Below are positions 43,058-50,808 of a stretch of DNA of 64,000 nt, piece after piece. Positions within the stretch are counted from its first letter, which is position 1, and each line of letters opens with the position of its first letter. The notes below the pieces were generated by a model, which ran no database searches, was not told where the DNA came from, and worked only from the letters and a program-made list of their open reading frames with translations. Origin of the DNA: Flavobacterium sp. MFBS3-15 (GTDB taxonomy: Bacteria; Bacteroidota; Bacteroidia; Flavobacteriales; Flavobacteriaceae); NCBI RefSeq assembly GCF_026107645.2, contig NZ_JAPCHV010000008.1:123730-187729 (forward strand). Reading direction: 5' to 3'. The translations under genes were made by a program, and so were the position numbers.

Positions 43058-44695
43058 ATGATCACTGTAGATTCACTTTCGGTACAATTTGGCGGCACAA
43101 CGCTTTTCAGCGATGTTTCCTTTTCCATTAACGAAAACGACAAAATCGCCTTGATGGGCAAGAACGGCGCAGGAAAATCTACCCTGCTCAAAATAATTGC
43201 AGGTGTAAACAAGCCCAGTTCCGGCCAGATATCGGCACCGAAAGGCACCATCATCGCCTACCTTCCGCAGCACCTGCTGACCGAAGACACCGCAACAGTT
43301 TTTGAGGAAACCTCGAAAGCTTTTGAAAGCATATTTAAAATGAAGGCCGAGATTGATGCGCTGAATGAGGAGCTTACCGTGCGTACGGATTATGAATCGG
43401 ATGACTATTACAAGATCATTGAGAAAGTATCGGAACTCAGTGAGAAATTCTATGCGATTGAGGAAGTGAACTATGAGGCCGAAGTAGAGAAAGTACTGAA
43501 GGGTATGGGCTTTGAACGTGAAGATTTCACCCGCCCGACATCGGAGTTCAGCGGAGGCTGGAGGATGAGGATCGAACTCGCAAAGATACTTTTGCAAAAA
43601 CCCGACCTGATCCTGCTGGATGAGCCTACCAACCACATGGACATTGAGAGCATCCAGTGGCTGGAGGATTTCCTTGTAAACAGTGCCAAAGCCGTAATGG
43701 TAATATCGCACGACAGGGCTTTTGTCGATAACATTACTACCCGCACCATCGAGGTGACCATGGGCCGCATATACGATTACAAAGCGAAATACTCGCACTA
43801 CCTTGAGCTCCGTAAGGACCGCCGTGCCCACCAGCAAAAGGCATACGAAGAGCAGCAGAAGATGATTGCAGAGAACATGGAGTTCATCGAGCGTTTTAAA
43901 GGCACTTATTCGAAAACATTACAGGTACAGTCGCGTGTAAAAATGCTCGAAAAGCTGGAACTCGTAGAAGTGGATGAAGTAGATACTTCGGCGCTCAAGC
44001 TGAAATTCCCGCCATCGCCACGATCAGGGCAATATCCGGTTGTGGTAAACGAGCTTTCCAAAGCCTACGGCGACCATGTAGTTTTCAAGGATGCCGCAAT
44101 GGTTATCGAGCGCGGTGAGAAGGTTGCTTTCGTTGGGCGTAACGGCGAGGGTAAGTCGACCATGGTAAAGGCCATCATGGGCGAGATCAATTTTGATGGG
44201 AAGCTCGAAGTGGGCCACAATGTGCAGATAGGCTATTTTGCCCAAAACCAGGCGGCCATGCTGGACGAGAACCTTACGGTATTTGAGACCATCGACCAGA
44301 TTGCGGTGGGCGATATCCGTACACAAATTAAAAACCTGCTGGGCGCCTTCATGTTCAGTGGGGATGATACGACCAAGAAAGTAAAAGTGCTTTCAGGAGG
44401 GGAGAGGACGCGTCTTGCCATGATCAAGCTGCTGCTTGAACCGGTAAATGTGCTCATCCTCGATGAACCTACCAACCACCTCGACATGAAGACCAAAGAC
44501 ATCATCAAGGATGCGCTAAAGGCTTTTGACGGTACGCTGATACTCGTGTCGCACGACAGGGACTTCCTCGACGGGTTGGTAAACAAAGTATTTGAATTTG
44601 GCCACAAACGTGTGAAAGAGCATTTTGAAGACATCAAAGGCTTCCTCGAAATGAAGAAGATGGAAAACCTAAGGGATATAGAGAAGAAGAATTAA
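43058..44695 (+). CDS. ABC-F family ATPase
   Basis: The 545-residue protein has two ABC domains without membrane segments. First domain: Walker A GKNGAGKSTLLK, signature EFSGGWRMRI, Walker B LILLDEPTNHMD. Second domain: GRNGEGKSTMVK, LSGGERTRLAM, VLILDEPTNHLD. The linker between them (about 240-320) holds the long helical pair typical of ABC-F proteins, which act on the ribosome in translation control or antibiotic protection. Which subfamily cannot be fixed by eye. It is a single gene convergent with the hypothetical gene at 44810. Confidence 0.92.
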   Translation: MITVDSLSVQFGGTTLFSDVSFSINENDKIALMGKNGAGKSTLLKIIAGVNKPSSGQISAPKGTIIAYLPQHLLTEDTATVFEETSKAFESIFKMKAEIDALNEELTVRTDYESDDYYKIIEKVSELSEKFYAIEEVNYEAEVEKVLKGMGFEREDFTRPTSEFSGGWRMRIELAKILLQKPDLILLDEPTNHMDIESIQWLEDFLVNSAKAVMVISHDRAFVDNITTRTIEVTMGRIYDYKAKYSHYLELRKDRRAHQQKAYEEQQKMIAENMEFIERFKGTYSKTLQVQSRVKMLEKLELVEVDEVDTSALKLKFPPSPRSGQYPVVVNELSKAYGDHVVFKDAAMVIERGEKVAFVGRNGEGKSTMVKAIMGEINFDGKLEVGHNVQIGYFAQNQAAMLDENLTVFETIDQIAVGDIRTQIKNLLGAFMFSGDDTTKKVKVLSGGERTRLAMIKLLLEPVNVLILDEPTNHLDMKTKDIIKDALKAFDGTLILVSHDRDFLDGLVNKVFEFGHKRVKEHFEDIKGFLEMKKMENLRDIEKKN

Positions 44696-44713
44696 TTGAC
44701 AAGTTAATTCAGT

Positions 44714-44803
44714 AAAAAAATAACGGAATGTCACATTGAGCGCAGTCGAAATGGATATTCCGTTATTTTTTTGCTTCTCGACTGCGCTCGAAGTGACAAG
44801 AGG
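44714..44803. terminator. Terminator with a dispersed half-site in its loop
   Basis: AAAAAAATAACGGAAT and ATTCCGTTATTTTTTT pair perfectly over 16 bp (44714-44729 with 44757-44772). The loop consists of the dispersed half-site TGTCACATTGAGCGCAGTCG, and the other half, CTCGACTGCGCTCGAAGTGACA in shorter form, follows the stem at 44777-44800. The structure can end transcription from both convergent genes. Confidence 0.75.
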
Positions 44804-44809
44804 AACGTA

Positions 44810-45163
44810 TCATTTTTCAGGCTTCCACTTATTCCACGCCATTACATCTTTCCGTATGGCTTCCTCCCATTCCTCTCCGTTCTTTTCGGTAAGATGCTTA
44901 AAAATTAAAAGATTGTATTCATTGTAAAAATTGAGGTTGACAGGTGCAAGGCAACCGAAATCATAAAAATCTACCGCATATTTCTTTTCGAAGTCGGCAT
45001 CGCCTTCTTTTGGCCGTGCGGCAATCCCACCGAGTATATATATTCGCAGGTTATTTGCCGAAAGGTCTTTTTCAAATTGTTGCTGTGGTGTCCATTTCTC
45101 AGGAGTTTGTGCAGTGGAACAAAATCCGGTTAGTAATAATAAGACAATTATGATTTGTTTCAT
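44810..45163 (-). CDS. Hypothetical secreted protein
   Basis: The 117-residue protein has a signal peptide (ending GFCSTAQ) and a small domain containing FEKKYAVDFYDFGCLAP and a C-terminal EWEEAIRKDVMAWNKWKP. This FEKKY-x(3)-F-x-DFGC pattern occurs in short uncharacterised Bacteroidota proteins, as far as I recall. It is a single gene. Function unknown. Confidence 0.7.
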   Translation of the reverse strand: MKQIIIVLLLLTGFCSTAQTPEKWTPQQQFEKDLSANNLRIYILGGIAARPKEGDADFEKKYAVDFYDFGCLAPVNLNFYNEYNLLIFKHLTEKNGEEWEEAIRKDVMAWNKWKPEK

Positions 45164-45278
45164 GGCAAATTTTTAAAAACCCCGCGGGTTATGGCTCCCA
45201 CGGGGCTTTCGGATTTGAGTTAGTTAAAAATAGGATCCGGTAGTTGAAATTCCCTAACCTAAAAAGGAATTTGTTCTT

Positions 45279-45701
45279 TTATTCTTTCGCAAGTTTCTTT
45301 GCGGCCCTTCTTTCTTCACGGTTTTGCTTTCGCAGCTCTCTCTTGGTAAGGTTCTTTTTAGTTTTTATCACTATTACATTATAAGGCGATCTATTGCATC
45401 CGATCAATGTTTCCGAAGCATCCTTTAAAACGATAACACTTACAATATCGTTTGGATTTAGCACCTTTAGGGCTTCAAAATTTAAAGGTACCCCATTAAT
45501 AATGTACACCCTTTCTTCGTTCGGGACTGATGATGGAAATCTGTTTGCCAAATCTTGTGCGCTTTCACCGGGCTGCAATTGTACATAGCTGCTTTTCAGC
45601 TGTACATCTTCAACTTTCATGCTCCCGGATTGGATGGAATCTCCCTGTGCCACACCTTGAGTAGCATTAGCTAATAACAAAAGGGCAAAAAGGTATTTCA
45701 T
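45279..45701 (-). CDS. Small exported protein with a TonB-plug-like segment
   Basis: The 140-residue protein has a signal peptide (ending TQGVAQG), then YIINGVPLNFEALKVLNP and NDIVSVIVLKDASET, ending in a very basic tail (KRELRKQNREERRAAKKLAKE). The middle resembles the YVIDG...I-x-SI-x-VLKDA motif of TonB-dependent receptor plug domains, and the upstream gene has the same motif near its C-terminus. It lies three bases after that gene and is thus the third gene of the sigma/anti-sigma operon. It may be a duplicated fragment of that protein. Confidence 0.7.
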   Translation of the reverse strand: MKYLFALLLLANATQGVAQGDSIQSGSMKVEDVQLKSSYVQLQPGESAQDLANRFPSSVPNEERVYIINGVPLNFEALKVLNPNDIVSVIVLKDASETLIGCNRSPYNVIVIKTKKNLTKRELRKQNREERRAAKKLAKE

Positions 45702-45704
45702 GGC

Positions 45705-47039
45705 TTATGGTTTTGTGGCGGCCTTCAGTTTCTTTTTCGTTTCTTTGTAGGATCTCTTCATGTCGCGTTCCAGCTTTTTAAGATCTTCTTCGCTCAGGTT
45801 TTTTTTCGTTTTTATTATGATTACCCCGTCTTTCGCCCTGCTGCCATACACTGTTCTGGCATTGGCATCTTTAAGTACCGTGATGCTCACAATGTCCTTT
45901 GCATCGATTTTCCTAAAGGCTTCTTCAGAGGCTATTTCCCCATCAATCACATATAGCGGGTTGCTGTTTGCGATGACATCGTCCGGAAACCGGTTGGAAG
46001 CATTATTGCTGGCAGATGGGCTTATTCCTGCTGCCTGCTTTTGCAGGTAGTCGTCAGTATCGCCACGCTGTGCTGATTCTTTCTTAGCTGCCAGCCCATT
46101 GCTGAAATAGCCTGTGTTGGCCTCGATTTTTTCATCCTGTTTTTCCCGGATGCGTACTTTCCCTTCATCAATGGCAGCTACAGTGCCGTTTACGCCCGGC
46201 AGGAAGCCACTGTGTACATCTTCTGTTTCTGCAGGGGTAAGATCCCGGAGCGCAGTATATTTTACTTTTGCATTTGCTGCAACCGGGTTTTCCTCGGCCA
46301 GTGCTACTTTGCGGTTGTTGTTGGCCTTATAGGCGAGTATTGACCCGCTTTTCATCCCGATGTAAGAAGCGGTCACCTTGTCCCCTTCAGCAGCAGTGAT
46401 GGTATAGCGCCCGTTGATGTCTGAAAGCGCTGTGCCTGTACCCCCTTCTGATTTCACAAGGGCACCGGGTAGCGGCATCCCCCGGTCATCGGTCACGATA
46501 CCGCTGAAGGTAATGGTGTTGCCATTGTCAGCAGCTTCTTCGGTAATGTATGCTCTTGCATTGTCATAGTAACCGTCAGTAGCGGTTTTTTTATCTTTCA
46601 TTGCTTCCATCTGGCCGGGAAGTGCGCGGTAAACCAGCCTGCCGGGAGCCAACGTGTCGTATGTAGTATTATCAGGTGTTCTTGTATGCTGTTTTTTTTC
46701 AGTAAAAACCACGGCTTCCTCCGCTACACTTTCCTTAGATGGTTCAAAAGTTTCCATTACCCTTTGTGTGTCGATCACGGTAATATGGTTCTCCTGCATT
46801 CCCTGTGGGGTCATCTCCGGACTGTTTTCCCGGTACATGAATGTGCCAACCGTTACAAAAAGCACCAGTACTGCCGCCATGCCCGTGTACTTCCACCACG
46901 TCGCCGATTTCCGCTGTTCTTCCCGATCGAGCTTGTCCTCAACGCGATTCCAGAGCGCCTCCATGCGGTCGAAGCCTTTTTGCTCTGCCTTTTCGGCAGA
47001 GGCCCTGAATTGTTCAAATAATTTATCTTGATCCTCCAT
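45705..47039 (-). CDS. Anti-sigma-like membrane protein with regulatory and TonB-plug-like domains
   Basis: From the ATG at 47039 the product has 444 residues: a cytoplasmic N-terminus (MEDQDKLFEQFRASAEKA), one membrane helix (WKYTGMAAVLVLFVTVGTFM, about 50-70), a periplasmic linker, a carboxypeptidase-regulatory-like domain (about 175-250, VTDDRGMPLPGALVKSEGGT) and a C-terminal plug-like motif (LYVIDGEIASEEAFRKID, ITVLKDANARTVYGSRAKDG) with a basic tail. It overlaps the ECF sigma gene by 17 bases, the usual arrangement of sigma and anti-sigma, so it probably holds the sigma factor. The plug-like C-terminus is unusual for an anti-sigma factor. Confidence 0.78.
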   Translation of the reverse strand: MEDQDKLFEQFRASAEKAEQKGFDRMEALWNRVEDKLDREEQRKSATWWKYTGMAAVLVLFVTVGTFMYRENSPEMTPQGMQENHITVIDTQRVMETFEPSKESVAEEAVVFTEKKQHTRTPDNTTYDTLAPGRLVYRALPGQMEAMKDKKTATDGYYDNARAYITEEAADNGNTITFSGIVTDDRGMPLPGALVKSEGGTGTALSDINGRYTITAAEGDKVTASYIGMKSGSILAYKANNNRKVALAEENPVAANAKVKYTALRDLTPAETEDVHSGFLPGVNGTVAAIDEGKVRIREKQDEKIEANTGYFSNGLAAKKESAQRGDTDDYLQKQAAGISPSASNNASNRFPDDVIANSNPLYVIDGEIASEEAFRKIDAKDIVSITVLKDANARTVYGSRAKDGVIIIKTKKNLSEEDLKKLERDMKRSYKETKKKLKAATKP

Positions 47040-47577
47040 GACTGTTCCTGTTTTGGTAGTAAACATTGTTTACCAGTTCTTTCAATTTTGTGCGCGATAC
47101 GTTCAGCTGCGATTTTGATGTGCCTTCGCTGATGTTCAGCATTTCGGCGATCTCCTTATGCGAGTAGCCCTCAATGGCAAAAAGGTTGAATACCGTGCGG
47201 CATCCTTCGGGCAGGTAAGTGAGCAGGTGCAGCAGGTCTTCTTCCTCCAAAGCTTCCGACGCGCCAACCGACGGCGTTACACTGTGCCCCATGTCTTCAA
47301 TGTAAATATTGAAGTTTACGTTGCGCTTCAGTGTAAGCAGGCACTGGTTCACAGCTATCTTTCTTGCCCATGCCTCAAAAGCCTTGTCTTCCTTGAGCTG
47401 GTCAATCTTCGTAAAAATGGTGAAGAAGGCATCGGCCATCGCTTCCTCAATCGCCTCCTCGTTCTTTAGGTACCGCTTGCAGGCCCGATAGAGCCGCGGC
47501 GCAAGGTACTCGTACACCTTCCGCTGGGCGTCGCGGTGCATTTTCCGGCATGCTGTTATGAGTTGTTCATCTATCAC
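47023..47577 (-). CDS. ECF RNA polymerase sigma factor
   Basis: The 184-residue protein has the sigma-70 region 2 (YEYLAPRLYRACKRYL, DAFFTIFTKIDQLK and AWARKIAVNQCLLTLKR) and region 4 (LPEGCRTVFNLFAIEGYSHK and a helix-turn-helix EIAEMLNISEGTSKSQLNVS). It is an extracytoplasmic-function sigma factor. Its gene overlaps the putative anti-sigma gene. The signal and target genes are unknown; the plug-like motifs in the two downstream products hint at an outer-membrane or TonB-linked signal. Confidence 0.92.
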   Translation of the reverse strand: MIDEQLITACRKMHRDAQRKVYEYLAPRLYRACKRYLKNEEAIEEAMADAFFTIFTKIDQLKEDKAFEAWARKIAVNQCLLTLKRNVNFNIYIEDMGHSVTPSVGASEALEEEDLLHLLTYLPEGCRTVFNLFAIEGYSHKEIAEMLNISEGTSKSQLNVSRTKLKELVNNVYYQNRNSHGGSR

Positions 47578-47707
47578 GATCGGTCTGTTTTTTTATATAG
47601 AGCACCAAAAAGGGAAAAAGGTTGGGACGGGATGAAATTTTTTTTGTTCAGGGTTGGAGTTCAGGGTTGAGAGTTCTGAGTGGCAACCCTGAACCCGAAA
47701 CGCTGAA

Positions 47708-48553
47708 CTATTTCGGTATAACCAACCTGTAAACCCCACTCTCTTTCGCATCATTATCTGTATCCTCGCACAAAAGGAACTCAAGTGAAGTTGGCGTTTC
47801 CTTGTAGAGCGTAATGCCTTCAAACTTGTTTTTTGATGAGATGGTTTCGGTATACTCCACTTCCATGCTTTCGATATCAATGCGGCCAATCAAAGTCCCG
47901 GCAACCTCGCCGTCTTTGTAGGTAGAATTCGATTTTTCCGCCGCAGCGATGAACCACAGCTTTCCGCCTACCTTCACCGCATCGGTAAATCCGGAAGATG
48001 CGCCGTTGATCTTTGGCAGCTTTATGTCGTTGTAAATGATTTGGAAAGAGGTCTCATCCATGTCACCTTCTAGGGTAAAAATGCCATTCTTGCCTTTAGG
48101 GCCGTTACCCCTGTTGAAGAGGTACCAGGTGTCGCCATCGTTCACCGCGGCTTCAATGTTGAAATTCTTCGTGTCAATCTGGCCAAATTCCTGCATGATC
48201 ATGTACAGGTCGGTCGCATCAATGGCGGGTAGTCTTTCTTTGGTTTTGAAATTGATGTGGGCAATGGTGTTGCGCTTGCCGGTCGATCCGGAACCGAACA
48301 GGTAGAGTTCGTCGCCTTTTGCTGCGATGGCTTCATAATCGGCCTTGTCGGGTTTGGGAATGTTTTCCATAGGTCCTTTATAAGACAGGTCGACAAGTGC
48401 TATGCGGCCCAAAGACTTTTCCGTCATGTCATATTCGTAAAGGATGTGGCTGTTGTCGGAAATGATGAAGAGCGAATTGCCGTTGAGGAACAATCCGGAT
48501 GCCGACCCGATGCCGATGATGTGGAACAGCAGTTCCAGCTGAAACTTTTGCAT
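47708..48553 (-). CDS. DUF6929-like beta-propeller protein
   Basis: From the ATG at 48553 the protein has about 281 residues without a signal peptide. It has a repeated strand pattern (SLFIISDNSHILYEYD, GDELYLFGSGSTGKRNTIA, DTWYLFNRGNG, KLWFIAAAE, LEFLLCEDTD) typical of a beta-propeller, like the family I know as DUF6929. No catalytic residues are evident. It is divergent from the PPK2 gene. A frame extending to 48619 would add an unlikely AT-rich leader. The 47578-47707 gap carries a dispersed AACCCTGAACCCGAAACGC repeat. Confidence 0.7.
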   Translation of the reverse strand: MQKFQLELLFHIIGIGSASGLFLNGNSLFIISDNSHILYEYDMTEKSLGRIALVDLSYKGPMENIPKPDKADYEAIAAKGDELYLFGSGSTGKRNTIAHINFKTKERLPAIDATDLYMIMQEFGQIDTKNFNIEAAVNDGDTWYLFNRGNGPKGKNGIFTLEGDMDETSFQIIYNDIKLPKINGASSGFTDAVKVGGKLWFIAAAEKSNSTYKDGEVAGTLIGRIDIESMEVEYTETISSKNKFEGITLYKETPTSLEFLLCEDTDNDAKESGVYRLVIPK

Positions 48554-48626
48554 AATCTTATGTTTTACCTGTAAACGCGGTATTTGTTTAATACTTATAT
48601 TTATATAAAGATATAGCATTTACCCC

Positions 48627-49505
48627 ATGAAGGACATAAACACCGAAGATTTTAAGATAACCGGCAAATTTGACATCAGTAAGGCGGCAACAGCCATCGA
48701 TATGGAGGCGTCAGAAAAAAAGGTACGCACCGCCATGAAAAAGGCAGGGCGCAAACTTGGCAAGCTACAGGACAAAATGTATGCCAACAACCGATACAGC
48801 GTACTGGTATGCCTGCAGGGGATGGATACTTCCGGAAAGGACAGCCTCATCAGGGAAGTGTTTCGCAGGTTTAATGCCCGGGGGGTGAATGTTTACAGCT
48901 TTAAAACACCCACATCATCCGAATTGGAGCACGATTACCTTTGGCGGCATTATATCGCACTGCCCGAAAAAGGGAAGTTTGCCATATTCAACCGATCGCA
49001 TTATGAGAATGTGCTTATCACCCGCGTACACCCGGAATTCATACTGAATGAAAACCTGCCGGGGATTACGGAAGTCGAAGAAATTCCTAAAGACATTTGG
49101 GAGGAGCGCTACGGACAAATCAATAATTTTGAAAAGCATATCAGCCAGAATGGTACGCTGGTGTTCAAATTTTTTCTCCACATAAGCAAAAAGGAGCAGA
49201 AAGAAAGGCTGTTGAGGAGGCTTAACAAAGAAAGCCACAACTGGAAATTCGCACCATCTGACCTGGATGAACGCCAGTTTTGGGATGATTACCAAAAATA
49301 CTATGAGGAGGCGATAGCGGAAACTTCAAAAAAGCACGCGCCCTGGTATGTTATCCCTGCCGATAACAAGGAAACCGCGCGCTACCTTGTGGCAAAAACC
49401 ATACTGGACGAGCTTTGCAGGTACGACATTAAAGAGCCTGCGGTAGATGAGGAGGTTTTGGAAAACATCAATTCGTATAGAATCAAGCTAAAAGGAGAAA
49501 ATTAA
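48627..49505 (+). CDS. PPK2-family polyphosphate:nucleotide phosphotransferase
   Basis: The 292-residue protein belongs to the PPK2 family, which transfers phosphate from polyphosphate to nucleotides. Visible are Walker A in LQGMDTSGKDSLIREVF, the FKTPTSSELEHDYLWRHY segment with conserved acidic and arginine residues, the Walker B-like IFNRSHYENVLI and the lid helix (FLHISKKEQKERLLRRL) with the closing HAPWYVIPADNK. Whether it acts on AMP or ADP cannot be told by eye. It is divergent from the DUF6929-like gene and convergent with the 49600 gene; imperfect inverted AT-rich arms at 49513-49529 and 49587-49603 may terminate both. Confidence 0.92.
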   Translation: MKDINTEDFKITGKFDISKAATAIDMEASEKKVRTAMKKAGRKLGKLQDKMYANNRYSVLVCLQGMDTSGKDSLIREVFRRFNARGVNVYSFKTPTSSELEHDYLWRHYIALPEKGKFAIFNRSHYENVLITRVHPEFILNENLPGITEVEEIPKDIWEERYGQINNFEKHISQNGTLVFKFFLHISKKEQKERLLRRLNKESHNWKFAPSDLDERQFWDDYQKYYEEAIAETSKKHAPWYVIPADNKETARYLVAKTILDELCRYDIKEPAVDEEVLENINSYRIKLKGEN

Positions 49506-49599
49506 TTTATTATTGTTTATTTTTTATTGATTATTGAGCTTACTCAGGCGGATATTGCATTGATTACCACGAGCCATAAAAATAGAAAATAAAAAATAA

Positions 49600-49929
49600 T
49601 CAATCTAAAAGTTCGTGCAGTTCCTCTTCCGAAAGGCACAACCCCATGTGCTCTACCTTTTCATTATCATCCTCGGCACCTCCTATGAAATAGATGGGAA
49701 TTTCCGAGGTTACCTTGCGCTTAAAAATCTGCTCGGCAGTAATGCGCCCGTGCGACGGGCGAACGGCGTAGTTCACCACAATGGCATCCGGTTTGCACTG
49801 CGCTGTCTTACGGTAAGCTTCTGCACCATCTGCCAGTTCGTGGCCGGCTATGGTGTGTTTGGTCCCCTTGCAGTAGTCCAGCAACGGTGTCGAATCTTCT
49901 TTGCTCCAGTCGATTATAAATAGCTTCAT
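49600..49929 (-). CDS. Receiver-like small protein
   Basis: The 109-residue protein starts with a strand and acidic residue (MKLFIIDWSKED) and has AIVVNYAVRPSHGR and IPIYFIGGAEDD, an alternating alpha/beta pattern similar to a response-regulator receiver domain without an output domain. The phospho-acceptor aspartate of true receivers would fall at the VVNY strand, where N or none is present, so it is unlikely to be phosphorylated. Function unknown. Confidence 0.6.
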   Translation of the reverse strand: MKLFIIDWSKEDSTPLLDYCKGTKHTIAGHELADGAEAYRKTAQCKPDAIVVNYAVRPSHGRITAEQIFKRKVTSEIPIYFIGGAEDDNEKVEHMGLCLSEEELHELLD

Positions 49930-49960
49930 GGGTTGGGTTGGTTCTGTTACAAATTTAAAA

Positions 49961-49984
49961 AAACCTGCAACGTATTGCAGGTTT
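49961..49984. terminator. Hairpin terminator between two minus-strand genes
   Basis: AAACCTGCAA and TTGCAGGTTT form a 10-bp perfect stem with a 4-base loop; the minus strand continues with TTTT. It lies downstream of the 50093 gene and before the 49600 gene. Confidence 0.75.
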
Positions 49985-50018
49985 TTAACAAAGTTAGTTT
50001 TGTATTTAGGTGTTATGT

Positions 50019-50085
50019 TCTCGACTCCGCTCGAACTGACAGGGGCATAATTTTAGTCACGATGTCACATCGAGCGCAGTCGAGA
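50019..50085. repeat. Inverted TCGACT-GCTCGAA dispersed pair
   Basis: TCTCGACTCCGCTCGAACTG and ATCGAGCGCAGTCGAGA are inverted halves about 20 bases apart, the same half-site family as around 44.7 kb. Confidence 0.75.
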
Positions 50086-50092
50086 TGCGTCA

Positions 50093-50611
50093 TTACAGCT
50101 TAAATCCGTACGCCAGTCGCAGTGCAATCTGGTCGGCCTGGAAGTCGTTCATGCCTTCGTACCTAAGGCTCAGGTCAATCACGTCATTCGCATACCCGAT
50201 GCCCGGAGCCCAAAGGAAGGTTGTCTCATCGTAGTCATTGGTTACGGCAAAACCCGCACCGGCCTCACCCAGCACATAAAAACGGTCGCCCCATACAAAA
50301 GCCTTAAAGCCGCCTTTCAAAGGAATGAAGCCCAAGTCGTCAATGTAATCTTCTTCTCCAAACAGGTGGGTGTATCCTGTAGTAAGCGTAAGCGATGTCC
50401 TTTGGCTAAGGTCATATTGCAGCCTTACGTCGCCACCCAGTGCAAAATTGAAGTAGTCGCCGGTAGCGGCTCCCGCATTAATGGCAAACCCCAAACGGAA
50501 TCCCTGGTCGTAATTGTCAGTTGAAGATGCACCATCCTGTGCAAAAGCTGTCATGCCAAGCATCATCATGCCCGATAGAAGCAGTCCTTTAAAGTTTATT
50601 CCTTTTTTCAT
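50093..50611 (-). CDS. Small outer-membrane beta-barrel protein
   Basis: From the ATG at 50611 the product has 172 residues with a signal peptide (ending GMTAFAQ) and amphipathic strands (FRLGFAINAG, SLTLTTGYTHLFG, FYVLGEAGAGFAVT), ending in QIALRLAYGFKL, the hydrophobic C-terminus of an outer-membrane barrel. It has the size of an 8-stranded OmpW/OmpX-like protein. A GTG at 50620 is an alternative start. Function unknown. Confidence 0.75.
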   Translation of the reverse strand: MKKGINFKGLLLSGMMMLGMTAFAQDGASSTDNYDQGFRLGFAINAGAATGDYFNFALGGDVRLQYDLSQRTSLTLTTGYTHLFGEEDYIDDLGFIPLKGGFKAFVWGDRFYVLGEAGAGFAVTNDYDETTFLWAPGIGYANDVIDLSLRYEGMNDFQADQIALRLAYGFKL

Positions 50612-50787
50612 GATTTCCACGTTTTTGTTTTTGTTAGTGGGGTAAAATTACTGTAACCATTTTATTGTTAATTCCAATATTTTGTTAATTAATTGGTAAT
50701 GAAATAATAAAATTAACAGGAATAGTTTGTATAATGTTGGTGTATAAGATTTTAGCCTAAATGAGATTTAGATAGGAGGGTTACATT

Positions 50788-50795
50788 TACCTTTG
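50788..50795 (+). promoter_or_regulatory. -7 promoter box of the MATE gene
   Basis: TACCTTTG matches TAnnTTTG 13 bases before the GTG start at 50809. Confidence 0.45.
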
Positions 50796-50808
50796 CGAAA
50801 AAATTGAA

